A stretch of 64,000 bases of DNA from Rhodocyclaceae bacterium (GTDB taxonomy: Bacteria; Pseudomonadota; Gammaproteobacteria; Burkholderiales; Rhodocyclaceae): NCBI GenBank assembly GCA_023383815.1, contig JAHDYG010000003.1:124001-188000 (forward strand), in the 5' to 3' direction. Of the stretch, positions 28,509-38,306 are shown in pieces (positions within the stretch are counted from its first letter, which is position 1; each line of letters opens with the position of its first letter). The translations under genes were made by a program, and so were the position numbers. The notes under the pieces are model-generated. The model was given only the letters and a program-made list of their open reading frames with translations. It did no database searches and had not been told where the DNA came from.

Positions 28509-31500
28509 ATGGAACCCTTCGCGCTTTGGCATTCCTTCAGGAATTCGCTCCGCTTTCGCATCACCTTCGCGATTCTGTTGCTGTTTCTTCTGACGATGAC
28601 CGTCCTTTGGTACGGCATCGCGTACGGATTGCGCACCGACCTCGAGCGGCCACTCGCCCAGCAACAGGAATCGGCAGCCATGGCGCTGGCGACCCGGATC
28701 GATGACGCCCTCACCGTGCGGATGAATGCCCTCTACAGCGTAGCCGCGGGGCTACGCAACTCGGTCGATAACCCCGCCCTCCTGAAAGGTGATCTGGCTA
28801 ACCTGCACATTCTCAACCAGCTGTTCCAGGCCGGTGTGATCGCGTACTCCACCCAGGGGCAGCCCGTCGCACGACTGCGAGCCGGTGTCGAAGAAGTTTC
28901 GCATCTGGCCGAGGCGCTTGTTCCGCAGATGCCCGGCAAGTTGAGTCTCATCGGCGCTCCGTTTCAGACCCAGAACGGCAAAACGCTGCTGTTGCCGATG
29001 GCCGTTCGCATCCTGGACCGAACGGATGCACCGGGGGGCATTCTGGTCGGCTTGATCGACTTGAACAACGAACGCTTCATCAGCGGCCCGGTTTCCGAGC
29101 CGATCGGCAAGACCGGGGGTTTTCTGATCATCTCGCCCCAAGACAAGCTGATCCTTGCCGCCACTGACCCCACGCGCGCCATGAAGCCCGCGCCACCGCC
29201 GGGTGTAAATCCCATGCACGATCGCTACATGCGTGGGTTCGAAGGCTCCGGAGTCGCTGTGAACTCGCGCGGAATCGAGGAACTTTCGGCTGCAAGAGGC
29301 ATTCCCGCGACGGGCTGGTTCGCCGTCGCCGTGTTGCCGACAAAGGAAGCCTTCGCACCGATTGCCCGTCTCAATCAACGCATCACCCTCACCATCCTGA
29401 CGCTGAGCGTGCTGGTATGCATACTCTCCTGGTGGTTCCTGAACCGGCAACTGAAACAGTTCGCGCTCGCGGCGCACGAATTGAGCGCACTCACGCCTGG
29501 CGGGCGACTCACGCTTCCCGATCGTGCGAGCGACGAGTTTGGCCAGATTGTGATCGGTTTCAACCGTGTGCTCGCACGTGCGGAGGAAAGCGCCCGAGCA
29601 CTCGAACTGACTACAAAGCGCGAAGCGCTGACGAGCGCCTTCAAGGAAATCAGCGATCTCGTACCCGGTGTGATCTACCGGGTCGGGGTAGCCGGGAACG
29701 GTCGCACCTTTGTGGAGTTCATCAGCTCACGCGTGCGGGATTTCTACTGCGTGGCACCCGACCAGGTCTATGCCGATGCCTCCGAGCTGTTCTCGGTGGT
29801 TCAACTCGTCGACGCTGACCGCTTCTTCGACGCCATGCGCGGGGCCGTGCGTTCGCGCAGCGACTGGAGCATTGAATATGCGGTGCAATGGCCCAACGGA
29901 ACCCGGCGCTGGCATCTATCGGTCGCCCACCTCCACCAAGGCAGCTCAGGGAACATTCATTGGGACGGTTTCATCACCGACATCACGGAGCGCAAAAAGC
30001 AGGAAGCCCGCCTTAGCGAACTTGCGATGGAAAACGATGCGATTCTCAATAATGCGAGGGTCGGTATCGTTCATCTACGCGACCGCAAAATTCATACCTG
30101 CAACCCGAGCTTTGCCCGCCTTTATGGCTATACACGTGCGGAGCTGATCGGTGAGTCGACGCGAGTTCTCTATGCACGCGCCGAGGACTGGGAGTCCCTG
30201 GGCACTGAAGCCTATCGAATCATGGCAATGGCCAGCGAATTTTCGACCGAGGCCGAGTTTCGGCGCAAGGATGGCAGCACCTTCTGGGGAGCCGTCACCG
30301 GCACGGCCATTGACCTGGAGAACCCCCAGGCTGACGCGATCTGGACGCTCATCGACATTTCCGACCGCATACGCTCGGCGCAGGAAGCACAGCGCCTGAT
30401 GCAGGCCATTGAACAAAGCCCGGTCTCGATCATCCTCACCGATGTCGAGGGCAGCATCTACTACGTCAATCCGCGCTTTACCGAGGTGACTGGCTACACT
30501 CCGGCTGAAGTGATCGGCCAGAATCCGAGAATTCTCCAGTCGGGCAACACCCCCCCGGCGACCTATGAAGCACTCTGGTCGACGCTGCTCGAAAAGCGTA
30601 TGTGGGAAGGCACGCTGCAGAACCGGCGCAAGAATGGCGAACTGTTCTGGGAAACCGCATGGATTTCCCCGCTTCTCGACGAAAACGGCGAGATCAACGG
30701 ATTCGTTGCAGTCAAGGAAGACATCACCGAGAAAAAGCGAACCGACGAAGAGCTTGCGCAATACCGCCTGCACCTCGAAGAGCTGGTCGAGGCGCGCACG
30801 GCTGAACTCCAGCACGCGCTCGTGGCCGCGCAGAAGGCGGATCAAGCCAAGGATGCCTTCCTTGCAACCGTCGGACACGAATTGCGCACGCCCCTGAGCG
30901 CCGTGATCGGGCTATCGGAGATCGCTCGCGGAGTGTGCAAGGACAGCGCCCTGCTGAGCTATTTCGACAAGATCAACGGCGCCGGTCTCACGCTCAAGCA
31001 CTTGATCGACGATCTGCTCGACCTTTCGAAGATCGTGGCCGGGCACCTCGAGTTCGAGCACATTCCCTTCAGCCTGCGGGGGCTTCTGGAACGCACGCAG
31101 TCGTTGATGCTTGCGCGGGCCGCAAGCAAGGGGCTCGCGATGCATGAGTTTGTTGACGACGCGCTTCCCGACGTATTGATCGGCGATCCGCTGCGCGTCG
31201 AGCAGATCCTGCTCAACCTGCTCAGCAATGCAATCAAGTTTACCGACGCAGGCGAGATTGACGTCCGGATCGAGTTGCTGGCCGAAGACGCGCAACGCAT
31301 CGGCCTGCTCATCACGGTGCGCGACACCGGAATCGGCATGACGCCGGAAGAAATGGAACGCGTTTTTGAGCCGTTCTCGCAGGCCGATGCGAGCATGAGC
31401 CGCCGCTACGGTGGCAGCGGTCTGGGCCTGGCGATCTCGACGCGACTGTCGCAAATGATGGGAGGCCGCATCACGGTCAGCAGCCAGAAGAACCAAGGAA

Positions 31501-32729
31501 GCGCCTTCAAGGTGGAACTCTGGCTCGAACGTGGAAAATCCGAATCCGAAGCGGCCGCCAACGAGGGGGCCAAAGGCGTGCAGCTTCCCGCTGGCTACCG
31601 GGGTGTTCATTTGCTGCTGGTCGAAGATCAGCCGCTCAATCAGGAGATTGTCGAGGGTATGCTTGCCGCGATCGGCATCACACCGGACAAGGCAGGCAAC
31701 GGCCAGGAGGGGCTCGAGCGCCTTGCCGAGCGCGGTGCGCGCGCCTACGACCTGGTACTGATGGACGTACAGATGCCGGTTCTGGATGGCCTTTCGGCAA
31801 CGCGCCAGTTGCGCAACTGGCCAGGGTTCGAAGCCCTGCCGGTGATCGCGATGACCGCGCACACGATGCGCCACGAAGTCGAAGACTGCCTCGCGGCCGG
31901 CATGAACGATCACATCGGCAAGCCCTTCGATTCGACCGCCTTCTACGCCGCGCTTGCGCGCTGGTTGCCTCGCACCAAACAGCGTCCAGCCGAAGCACCA
32001 GCGGAAGTCGCCACGCCAGAGCAGAATGCGCATCCCGCTCGCCCCGATCCGGGGCCGCTTTCGATTCCCGGCCTCGACGCCGAACCGGCGATCGCACGCT
32101 TCGGCGGCAGATCCGAACGATACCGCCATTGGTTGAGAGTCTTTCTCGCCGAAGGGCCCGCCACCCTTGCGCAAATCCGCCTCGCGCTGGACCAGGGGAG
32201 CCCTGACGAGGCCCGCAAGACCGCACATGCGTTCAAAGGGCGGGTGGGCATGCTCGGCATGACCAGCTTGCACCCGCTCGCGTCGGAACTCGAAGCCGCC
32301 TTGCATCACGGCAAACCGCCCGAGAAACTGCTGAGTGCGCTCGAGTCTGCGGTGCGGGGGCTGTGCGCGCATCTTGATGCATGGTTGAAAGAGGAGCCTG
32401 CCGGGTCCGTCACCGCGCCGCCTGCCCCGACTTGCCCGCCTGCCGGACCGCTTCCGGGTTGCGTGGCCAGCCTTCTCGATCTGCTCGATGCAGGGGACGG
32501 CAGCAGTCTGCGCCAACTGGAGCAATGTCTGGAAGAGCTCGCGCGCACGGACTGGAACCTGTGCCTGCAGCACGCGGCACATCACATTCGGGCGTTCGAT
32601 TTCGACGCTGCCAGACGACTGCTGCAGTTGCCCTTGCCTGAGGGAGTCGACGAGCCTATCGTCACAGCACAGCGAAAACGCGAGCCCGAAACCGGTTTCG
32701 ATGCCAACTCACCCGTTACAGGAGCGTAA
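28509..32729 (+). CDS. Cache/HAMP/PAS hybrid histidine kinase with receiver and HPt (HK3)
   Basis: The 1406-residue protein has a membrane helix (about 18-38), a long periplasmic Cache-like sensor (about 40-285), a second helix (about 292-311), a HAMP domain (about 312-362), three PAS domains (about 375-495, 505-620, 628-745), the dimerisation domain with His790 (TVGHELRTP, with Gly where Ser is usual), ATPase (GGSGLGLAI), receiver Asp1086 and HPt His1240 (AHAFKGRVG). The shared tail follows at about 1315-1375. Kinase core and receiver are closest to HK2 (for example HIPFSLR, MRHEVE and GMNDHIGKPFDS), suggesting the two arose by duplication with different sensors. An AAGGA site precedes the ATG. 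Confidence 0.9.
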   Translation: MEPFALWHSFRNSLRFRITFAILLLFLLTMTVLWYGIAYGLRTDLERPLAQQQESAAMALATRIDDALTVRMNALYSVAAGLRNSVDNPALLKGDLANLHILNQLFQAGVIAYSTQGQPVARLRAGVEEVSHLAEALVPQMPGKLSLIGAPFQTQNGKTLLLPMAVRILDRTDAPGGILVGLIDLNNERFISGPVSEPIGKTGGFLIISPQDKLILAATDPTRAMKPAPPPGVNPMHDRYMRGFEGSGVAVNSRGIEELSAARGIPATGWFAVAVLPTKEAFAPIARLNQRITLTILTLSVLVCILSWWFLNRQLKQFALAAHELSALTPGGRLTLPDRASDEFGQIVIGFNRVLARAEESARALELTTKREALTSAFKEISDLVPGVIYRVGVAGNGRTFVEFISSRVRDFYCVAPDQVYADASELFSVVQLVDADRFFDAMRGAVRSRSDWSIEYAVQWPNGTRRWHLSVAHLHQGSSGNIHWDGFITDITERKKQEARLSELAMENDAILNNARVGIVHLRDRKIHTCNPSFARLYGYTRAELIGESTRVLYARAEDWESLGTEAYRIMAMASEFSTEAEFRRKDGSTFWGAVTGTAIDLENPQADAIWTLIDISDRIRSAQEAQRLMQAIEQSPVSIILTDVEGSIYYVNPRFTEVTGYTPAEVIGQNPRILQSGNTPPATYEALWSTLLEKRMWEGTLQNRRKNGELFWETAWISPLLDENGEINGFVAVKEDITEKKRTDEELAQYRLHLEELVEARTAELQHALVAAQKADQAKDAFLATVGHELRTPLSAVIGLSEIARGVCKDSALLSYFDKINGAGLTLKHLIDDLLDLSKIVAGHLEFEHIPFSLRGLLERTQSLMLARAASKGLAMHEFVDDALPDVLIGDPLRVEQILLNLLSNAIKFTDAGEIDVRIELLAEDAQRIGLLITVRDTGIGMTPEEMERVFEPFSQADASMSRRYGGSGLGLAISTRLSQMMGGRITVSSQKNQGSAFKVELWLERGKSESEAAANEGAKGVQLPAGYRGVHLLLVEDQPLNQEIVEGMLAAIGITPDKAGNGQEGLERLAERGARAYDLVLMDVQMPVLDGLSATRQLRNWPGFEALPVIAMTAHTMRHEVEDCLAAGMNDHIGKPFDSTAFYAALARWLPRTKQRPAEAPAEVATPEQNAHPARPDPGPLSIPGLDAEPAIARFGGRSERYRHWLRVFLAEGPATLAQIRLALDQGSPDEARKTAHAFKGRVGMLGMTSLHPLASELEAALHHGKPPEKLLSALESAVRGLCAHLDAWLKEEPAGSVTAPPAPTCPPAGPLPGCVASLLDLLDAGDGSSLRQLEQCLEELARTDWNLCLQHAAHHIRAFDFDAARRLLQLPLPEGVDEPIVTAQRKREPETGFDANSPVTGA

Positions 32730-32803
32730 TCAGCCATGGCGGATCCGTGCTCCAGTTGCTTCGCCGGCCGCGCTCGGGGCTTGAATCGCAGGAGCGCCCC
32801 ATC

Positions 32804-35800
32804 TTGAAGATCAAGACCAAGATTTCGCTCGCGATCGGCGCCTTGCTCGCACTGTCGATGGGGCTCCACTTGTTCACGTCCTGGCGCGACATCCGCGCCC
32901 AGTCGCTGCGCGCGCTCGAGCACGAGGCCGAGAACGTGCGCGGCATCCTCATGGCCACGCGGCGCGTCTACCAGCTGCAGTTCCTGGCCAGCGGCCTGCC
33001 GGTCAACGAGAAGACCGTCGGTTTCCTGCCCGCCCATGCCCTGTCGCGCATCGCGGCCGACTTTCCGAGCTGGCATGACAGCGGCCTGCGCTTCAACGCC
33101 GTCTCCGACCGCCCGCGCAATCCCGACAACCGCGCCGACGCCGATGAAGTCGCGGCCATGGACTGGTTTCGTGCCCACCCCGAGGCAAAGAAGCGCATCG
33201 CCGAGATCACCGACCGCGATGGCAAGCCGTGGCTGCATTACGCGTCGCCGCTCTACATCGAGCCATACTGCATGAGCTGCCACGGCGACCCGGCCGATGC
33301 ACCGCCCGGCATCCGGGACGTCTACAAGGAAGCCTGGGGCTACCAGATCGGGGAGCTGCGCGGCATCCTGAGCGTGCGCCTGCCGATGTCCCACATCGAC
33401 GAGCGCGTGCGCGCGACCTGGCTCGATGAGTTCATCGAACACCTGATCGGCTATGCGGTCCTGTTCTTCGTGCTCGCGTTCCTGCTCGACCGCTTCCTCA
33501 CCCGCCGCCTCCTGCGGCTCGAACGAACGACCGCGAAGCTCGCCCAGGGCGACTACAGCGAGCGCAGCCGCCAGGAAGGCGAAGACGAAGTCTCGAGCCT
33601 CGCCCGTGCGATCGACCGCATGGCCGACGCGGTGCAGGAGCGCGACCGCTCACTGGTCGCGCGCGAGCAGAAGATCGCCTCCATCCTCAAGACGGCACCG
33701 ATCCCGATCGGCATCGCGTCGGGACGCACCCTGATCGAAGGCAACAATGCCTTCGCCACGCTCCTCGGCTGCTCGCCCTCGGAGCTGCCCGGCCTGGAGG
33801 CCACGGACCTGTACGAGGACGCAAGCGAGCACGAACGCGTGGGCAAGGAAATCGAGCGCCAGTTCGCGGCGAAGGGCCGATGCACGGTGTTCACGCACTG
33901 GCGCACGCCGGACGGCCGGCTGCGCGACGTGGTGCTGCACATGTCGCCGCTCGTGATCCCGGACACACCCGATGCGATGATCGTGTCCGCACTCGACGTG
34001 ACGGAGCGCAACCGCATCGATGCCGAACTGCGCGAACACCAGGAGCATCTGGAGGATCTGGTCGATCGCCGCACCCGCGAACTGACGGCCGCGCTGGACG
34101 CATCGCGCAGCGCCGACCTCGCCAAGGACCAGTTCCTCGCCAACGTCAGTCACGAACTGCGCACGCCGCTCAATGCCGTGCTCGGCATGTCGGCGATCGC
34201 CCGCCGGATGAGCCATGATCCACAGCAGATCGATTGCCTGGAGAAGGTCGACCAGGCCGGCAAGATGCTGGCGCACCTGATCGACGATCTGCTCGATCTG
34301 TCGAAGATCGTCGCGGGCAAGATGGAGTTTCGCCAGATCCCGTTCAGCCTGCGCCAGATCGTCGAACGCAGCAATTCGGTGCTGGCGTACCGCGCCGCCG
34401 AGAAAGGGCTCGAACTGCACGAGCACATCGATGCCGAAGTGCCCGAGGTGCTCGTCGGCGATCCACTGCGCATCGAGCAGATCCTGCTCAACCTCACCAC
34501 GAATGCGCTGAAGTTCACGGACGCCGGGCATGTCGAGGTGCGCCTCGGGGTCGTCGAGCGTGAGGAAGATCGAATCTGCCTCTCGATCGAGGTCGAGGAC
34601 ACCGGGATCGGCATGCAGGAGCAGGACATCGCACGCCTGTTCCAGCCCTTCTCGCAGATCGACGCCGGCATCGCCCGCCGCCACGGCGGCACCGGCCTCG
34701 GACTCGCGCTGTGCAAGCGCTTTGCCGAGCGGATGGGCGGCGGGATCACCGTTCAGAGCCAGCCGGGCGTTGGCAGCACCTTCCGCGTCACGCTGTGGCT
34801 GCGTGAAGGCGACCCGGATGCCCTCCTGCAGGCGCGCGTGGAAGACGCAACGCCCGCCACCCTGCCCGCTCGCTACCGCAACGCCCACGTACTGGTGGTC
34901 GAAGACCAGCCGATCAACCGCGAGATCGTCGAAGCCCTGCTCGATGAACTTGGCATCGTGTCGCGAATGGCCGACAACGGCCAGGAGGCACTCGACATTC
35001 TCGCCACCAGCGGACCGGACGCCTTCGATCTGGTCCTGATGGACATCCAGATGCCGGTGCTCGACGGACTCAGCGCGACCCGCCTGCTGCGTACCCGCAA
35101 GGGCTTCGACAAGCTTCCGGTCATTGCGATGACGGCGCACACGATGGCGCACGAACAGGAAATGAGTCTTGCCGCCGGCATGAACGACCACATCGGCAAG
35201 CCCTTCGACGAGGCCGTCTTCCGCCAGATGCTGGCACGCTGGATCCCGGTCGCCAAGCACGTGGCCGAATCCCCCTTTGACACCGTGCCGGGCATCGATC
35301 GAAGCGGACCTCCCCGTTCGGGGGGAACCGGGAAGGTGCTGAACTGGCTCGCAGAGCTGAAGGCAATCACCGGGCTCGACACCGCTTCCGGCCTCACCCG
35401 TTTCGGCGGCAAGGCGCAACGCTACGCATACTGGCTCAACGAGTTCATCGAGGAAGGCCCCGCCACGATCGCCCAGTTGCGCCGCGCGCTGGCCGCCAAC
35501 CAGCGCGAGGCCGCACGCCAGACGCTGCACGCCTTCAAGGGGCGCACCGGAATGCTCGGGATGACCGAAGTGCACGCGCTTGCAAGCGGGCTCGAAGCCC
35601 GTCTCAAGCGCAACGAACCGTTGCAGGAAGGGTTGCTGGAACACCTCGAACGGGCGGTGACGGCACTGGCCACGCGGATCGCCGGAGCCCTTTCCGGGGA
35701 ACGCGGACAAGGTGACCGAACGACAGAGGCGGCTGCCACGATCGAACCGGGAGACCCGGATTGCCCCTTGCCCGAGCCGATCCGCCGCCTGATCGAACTG

Positions 35801-35974
35801 CTCGAACTCGGTGACGGCGCCTCGCCCAATGCGATCGAAGCCAGCCTCGAAGCGCTTCGCGGCAGCGTGTGGGAGGCGCGGCTCGAACAGGCGCTGGCGC
35901 TTGCACGCCGCTTTGACTTCAGCGGAGCGCGCAATACACTGCTGACAGGTTCGAACGGGGAACCGGACGCATGA
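32804..35974 (+). CDS. Haem-type (CXXCH) sensor hybrid histidine kinase with receiver and HPt (HK4)
   Basis: The 1056-residue kinase has a membrane helix (about 7-24) and a periplasmic Tll0287-like (DUF3365) domain with a c-type haem attachment motif, CMSCH at residues 156-160, then a helix (about 213-231), HAMP (about 232-285), one PAS (about 288-402), dimerisation His450 (VSHELRTP), ATPase (GGTGLGLAL), receiver Asp747 and HPt His909 (LHAFKGRTG), ending in the shared tail. A covalent haem in the periplasm suggests redox or gas sensing; ligand and redox role are inference. The start is taken as the TTG at 32804, nine bases after an AGGAG site and giving a typical KIKTK membrane start; a GTG at 32747 is the alternative. 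It overlaps the following frame by ATGA. Confidence 0.88.
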   Translation: MKIKTKISLAIGALLALSMGLHLFTSWRDIRAQSLRALEHEAENVRGILMATRRVYQLQFLASGLPVNEKTVGFLPAHALSRIAADFPSWHDSGLRFNAVSDRPRNPDNRADADEVAAMDWFRAHPEAKKRIAEITDRDGKPWLHYASPLYIEPYCMSCHGDPADAPPGIRDVYKEAWGYQIGELRGILSVRLPMSHIDERVRATWLDEFIEHLIGYAVLFFVLAFLLDRFLTRRLLRLERTTAKLAQGDYSERSRQEGEDEVSSLARAIDRMADAVQERDRSLVAREQKIASILKTAPIPIGIASGRTLIEGNNAFATLLGCSPSELPGLEATDLYEDASEHERVGKEIERQFAAKGRCTVFTHWRTPDGRLRDVVLHMSPLVIPDTPDAMIVSALDVTERNRIDAELREHQEHLEDLVDRRTRELTAALDASRSADLAKDQFLANVSHELRTPLNAVLGMSAIARRMSHDPQQIDCLEKVDQAGKMLAHLIDDLLDLSKIVAGKMEFRQIPFSLRQIVERSNSVLAYRAAEKGLELHEHIDAEVPEVLVGDPLRIEQILLNLTTNALKFTDAGHVEVRLGVVEREEDRICLSIEVEDTGIGMQEQDIARLFQPFSQIDAGIARRHGGTGLGLALCKRFAERMGGGITVQSQPGVGSTFRVTLWLREGDPDALLQARVEDATPATLPARYRNAHVLVVEDQPINREIVEALLDELGIVSRMADNGQEALDILATSGPDAFDLVLMDIQMPVLDGLSATRLLRTRKGFDKLPVIAMTAHTMAHEQEMSLAAGMNDHIGKPFDEAVFRQMLARWIPVAKHVAESPFDTVPGIDRSGPPRSGGTGKVLNWLAELKAITGLDTASGLTRFGGKAQRYAYWLNEFIEEGPATIAQLRRALAANQREAARQTLHAFKGRTGMLGMTEVHALASGLEARLKRNEPLQEGLLEHLERAVTALATRIAGALSGERGQGDRTTEAAATIEPGDPDCPLPEPIRRLIELLELGDGASPNAIEASLEALRGSVWEARLEQALALARRFDFSGARNTLLTGSNGEPDA

Positions 35975-36027
35975 ACCCGCCGAGAGAACAACAAGAACAG
36001 AAGAACAAGAACACTGAGGGAGTGCTC

Positions 36028-37143
36028 ATGGAAGAACCGAAGACCATCCTGCTCGTCGACGACGATCCGGTCATTCTGGAAGTCATCAACGACTGCCTGC
36101 AGCCGGCCTACCGGACGCGCATCGCAATGCAGGGGGGGCGCGCACTCGACCTTGCAGCAACCCACCCGACGCCCGATCTGATCCTGCTCGACGTCGAGCT
36201 GCCCGACATCGAAGGCTATGAAGTCTGCGCTGCGCTCAAGCGCAACCCGGCCACCGAGGCAATTCCGGTGATCTTCCTGTCGAGCCATTCGGACGTCTTC
36301 GACATCACACGCGGATTGCAGCTCGGCGCCGTCGATTACGTCACCAAGCCGGTCATCCCGGCGGTACTCATTGCACGCGTTCAGACCCATCTGCGCCTGC
36401 GTGAAGCGCATGAATCGCTCAAGGACCAGAACAACCGCCTGGAACGCATGGTGCAGATGCGCACGCAGGATCTGGAGATCCGCTCGCGCGAACTGCAGAC
36501 CAGCCAGGACCTGACCATCTTCGCACTCGGCTCGATCGCCGAGACGCGTGACAACGAGACCGGCAACCACATCCACCGCACCCGCGCCTATGTCGCCCTG
36601 TTGTCGGGGATGCTTTCGGGGCTGCCCAGATTCCAGCACGGCATGAATCCCGACGACTGGGAGCGAATCTGGAAGTTCGCCCCACTGCACGACATCGGCA
36701 AGGTCGGAATTCCCGACCACATCCTGCTCAAGCCGGGCAAGCTGACCGACGAAGAGTTCGAGATCATGAAGCGTCATACCGTGCTCGGCCGCAATGCCTT
36801 GCACGAAGCCGAGTCGCGCATCGGCAGCCATACCGACTTCTTCCATGTCGCCAAGGAAATCGCCTACTCGCATCACGAGCGCTGGAACGGCAGCGGCTAT
36901 CCGGAAGGCCTGGCCGGCGAAGCGATCCCGCTTTCCGCGCGCGTGATGGCGATCGCCGACGTATACGATGCGCTGATCAGCCGGCGGGTGTACAAGGATC
37001 CGATCCCGCACGCGACCTCCGTGGACATCATCCGCAGCGAACGCGGGAAGCATTTCGACCCGATCATCACCGACTGCTTCCTCGAACTCGCCGGCGAGTT
37101 CGCCCAGGCAGCGCAGCAGTTCTCAGGAGTAGCCCCCGCATGA
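36028..37143 (+). CDS. REC-HD-GYP response regulator, c-di-GMP phosphodiesterase type (2)
   Basis: This 371-residue paralogue of the protein at 22738 has a receiver (Asp55 in LLDVELPD), a coiled linker (about 125-160) and an HD-GYP domain with His221-Asp222 (APLHDIGKVG), HHE at 282-284 and GYP at 290-292, so catalysis should be intact. The ATG at 36028 has a strong GAGGGAG site six bases upstream. An in-frame ATG at 35971 overlaps the HK4 stop and would add 19 Lys/Gln/Asn-rich residues; coupled translation from that codon is possible. Its own stop overlaps the next gene (ATGA). Confidence 0.92.
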   Translation: MEEPKTILLVDDDPVILEVINDCLQPAYRTRIAMQGGRALDLAATHPTPDLILLDVELPDIEGYEVCAALKRNPATEAIPVIFLSSHSDVFDITRGLQLGAVDYVTKPVIPAVLIARVQTHLRLREAHESLKDQNNRLERMVQMRTQDLEIRSRELQTSQDLTIFALGSIAETRDNETGNHIHRTRAYVALLSGMLSGLPRFQHGMNPDDWERIWKFAPLHDIGKVGIPDHILLKPGKLTDEEFEIMKRHTVLGRNALHEAESRIGSHTDFFHVAKEIAYSHHERWNGSGYPEGLAGEAIPLSARVMAIADVYDALISRRVYKDPIPHATSVDIIRSERGKHFDPIITDCFLELAGEFAQAAQQFSGVAPA

Positions 37144-38267
37144 GTAGTCCGTTCAGGGTATTCGCCGTCGACGACGACCCGGTCGTACTCGAAATCATTC
37201 AGTCCATGCTGGATCCGGACTGCGCCGTGACGTGCTTCACGAGTGCCGAGGAATGCCTGGACGCGCTCCCAGAGGGGCCGCCGGAGATGTTCCTGCTCGA
37301 TGTCGTCCTGCCAGGCATCGACGGCTACGCGCTGTGCCGCACGCTCAAGGACGACCCCGCCTTTGCTTCGATCCCGGTGGTGTTCGTCTCGGCCCAGGAC
37401 ACGATCGATGCCCGGCTGCGCGGCTATGACGCGGGCGGCGAGGATTTCATCGTCAAGCCCTTCGAGCCTGAAGAGCTGCTGCGCAAGGTCAAGGTCGCGA
37501 AACAGATCGTATTGCAGCAAAGAGCGCTCAAGGAGCAGCTCGAAGCGGCCGAATACCTGTCCTCGCTCGCCCTCGCGAGCATGGACGAAACCGGCATCCT
37601 GGTGCAGTTCATGAGCAAGCTCATCGCCTGGGAAACCGTCGGCGAAACCGCATTCGGGCTGCTTGAACTGCTGCAGCGCTACCGCCTCGACGGCGTCGTG
37701 CAGACGCGCATCGGCGACCGCAGCGAGACCATCAGTGCCGCCGGCACCAATCTGCCGCTGGAGGTTTCGGTGATCGAGCACGTGCGCGGCATGGGCCGGA
37801 TCTTCGAGTTCCGCAAGCGCAGCGTGCACAACTTCGAGCGCATCACGCTGATGATCAACAACCTGCCGCTCGACGATCCGGAGTACTGCGGGCGGCTGCG
37901 CGACCACCTGTCCGTCGCGGCGCAGGCCGTCGATTCACGCCTGAAGGCGATCGAAACCGAAGAGGCCATCCAGCGAAGCCAGGCCGGCATCCTCGAAGCC
38001 CTCGACAACGTGCGCTCGTCGATCATTGCACTCGGTGAAGCCAGCCGCAGCCAGCGCGAGGCGACGCAGGCGAAGGTGCTGCAGCTCGAAGAGCTGCTCG
38101 TGAACTCCTTCTACGGCCTCGGGCTCACCGACAACCAGGAAAAATTCCTGCTCGATCTGGTCGGCAATTTCGTCAAGGAAATGGTCGCCCAGCTCGATCG
38201 CGGCAACGAAGCGCAGACGGTGCTGGAGGAACTGGGGAATCAACTGGAGGCACTGCGGGTCGGGTGA
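37140..38267 (+). CDS. Response regulator with uncharacterised C-terminal region (REC-X 2)
   Basis: The 375-residue paralogue of the protein at 23899 has a receiver with Asp54 (LLDVVLPGIDGY) and the same unknown region at about 135-285 (LDGVVQTRI, MGRIFEFRKRSVHNFER, CGRLRDHL, RLKAIETEEA). The final 90 residues are helical but diverge from the first copy (LGLTDNQEKFLLDLVG). The pattern of a shared middle and divergent end suggests a common fold with a partner-specific tail. It is coupled to the HD-GYP gene by an ATGA overlap. Output function is unknown. Confidence 0.85.
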   Translation: MSSPFRVFAVDDDPVVLEIIQSMLDPDCAVTCFTSAEECLDALPEGPPEMFLLDVVLPGIDGYALCRTLKDDPAFASIPVVFVSAQDTIDARLRGYDAGGEDFIVKPFEPEELLRKVKVAKQIVLQQRALKEQLEAAEYLSSLALASMDETGILVQFMSKLIAWETVGETAFGLLELLQRYRLDGVVQTRIGDRSETISAAGTNLPLEVSVIEHVRGMGRIFEFRKRSVHNFERITLMINNLPLDDPEYCGRLRDHLSVAAQAVDSRLKAIETEEAIQRSQAGILEALDNVRSSIIALGEASRSQREATQAKVLQLEELLVNSFYGLGLTDNQEKFLLDLVGNFVKEMVAQLDRGNEAQTVLEELGNQLEALRVG

Positions 38268-38306
38268 TACCGGAATTCTGGCAATCTTGATGAAGTCTGC
38301 TTGACC

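Noticed and set aside
35971-36027. Upstream ATG of the second HD-GYP gene overlapping the HK4 stop
   Set aside because: The ATG at 36028 has a much better ribosome-binding site and matches the start of the paralogue; kept only as an alternative.
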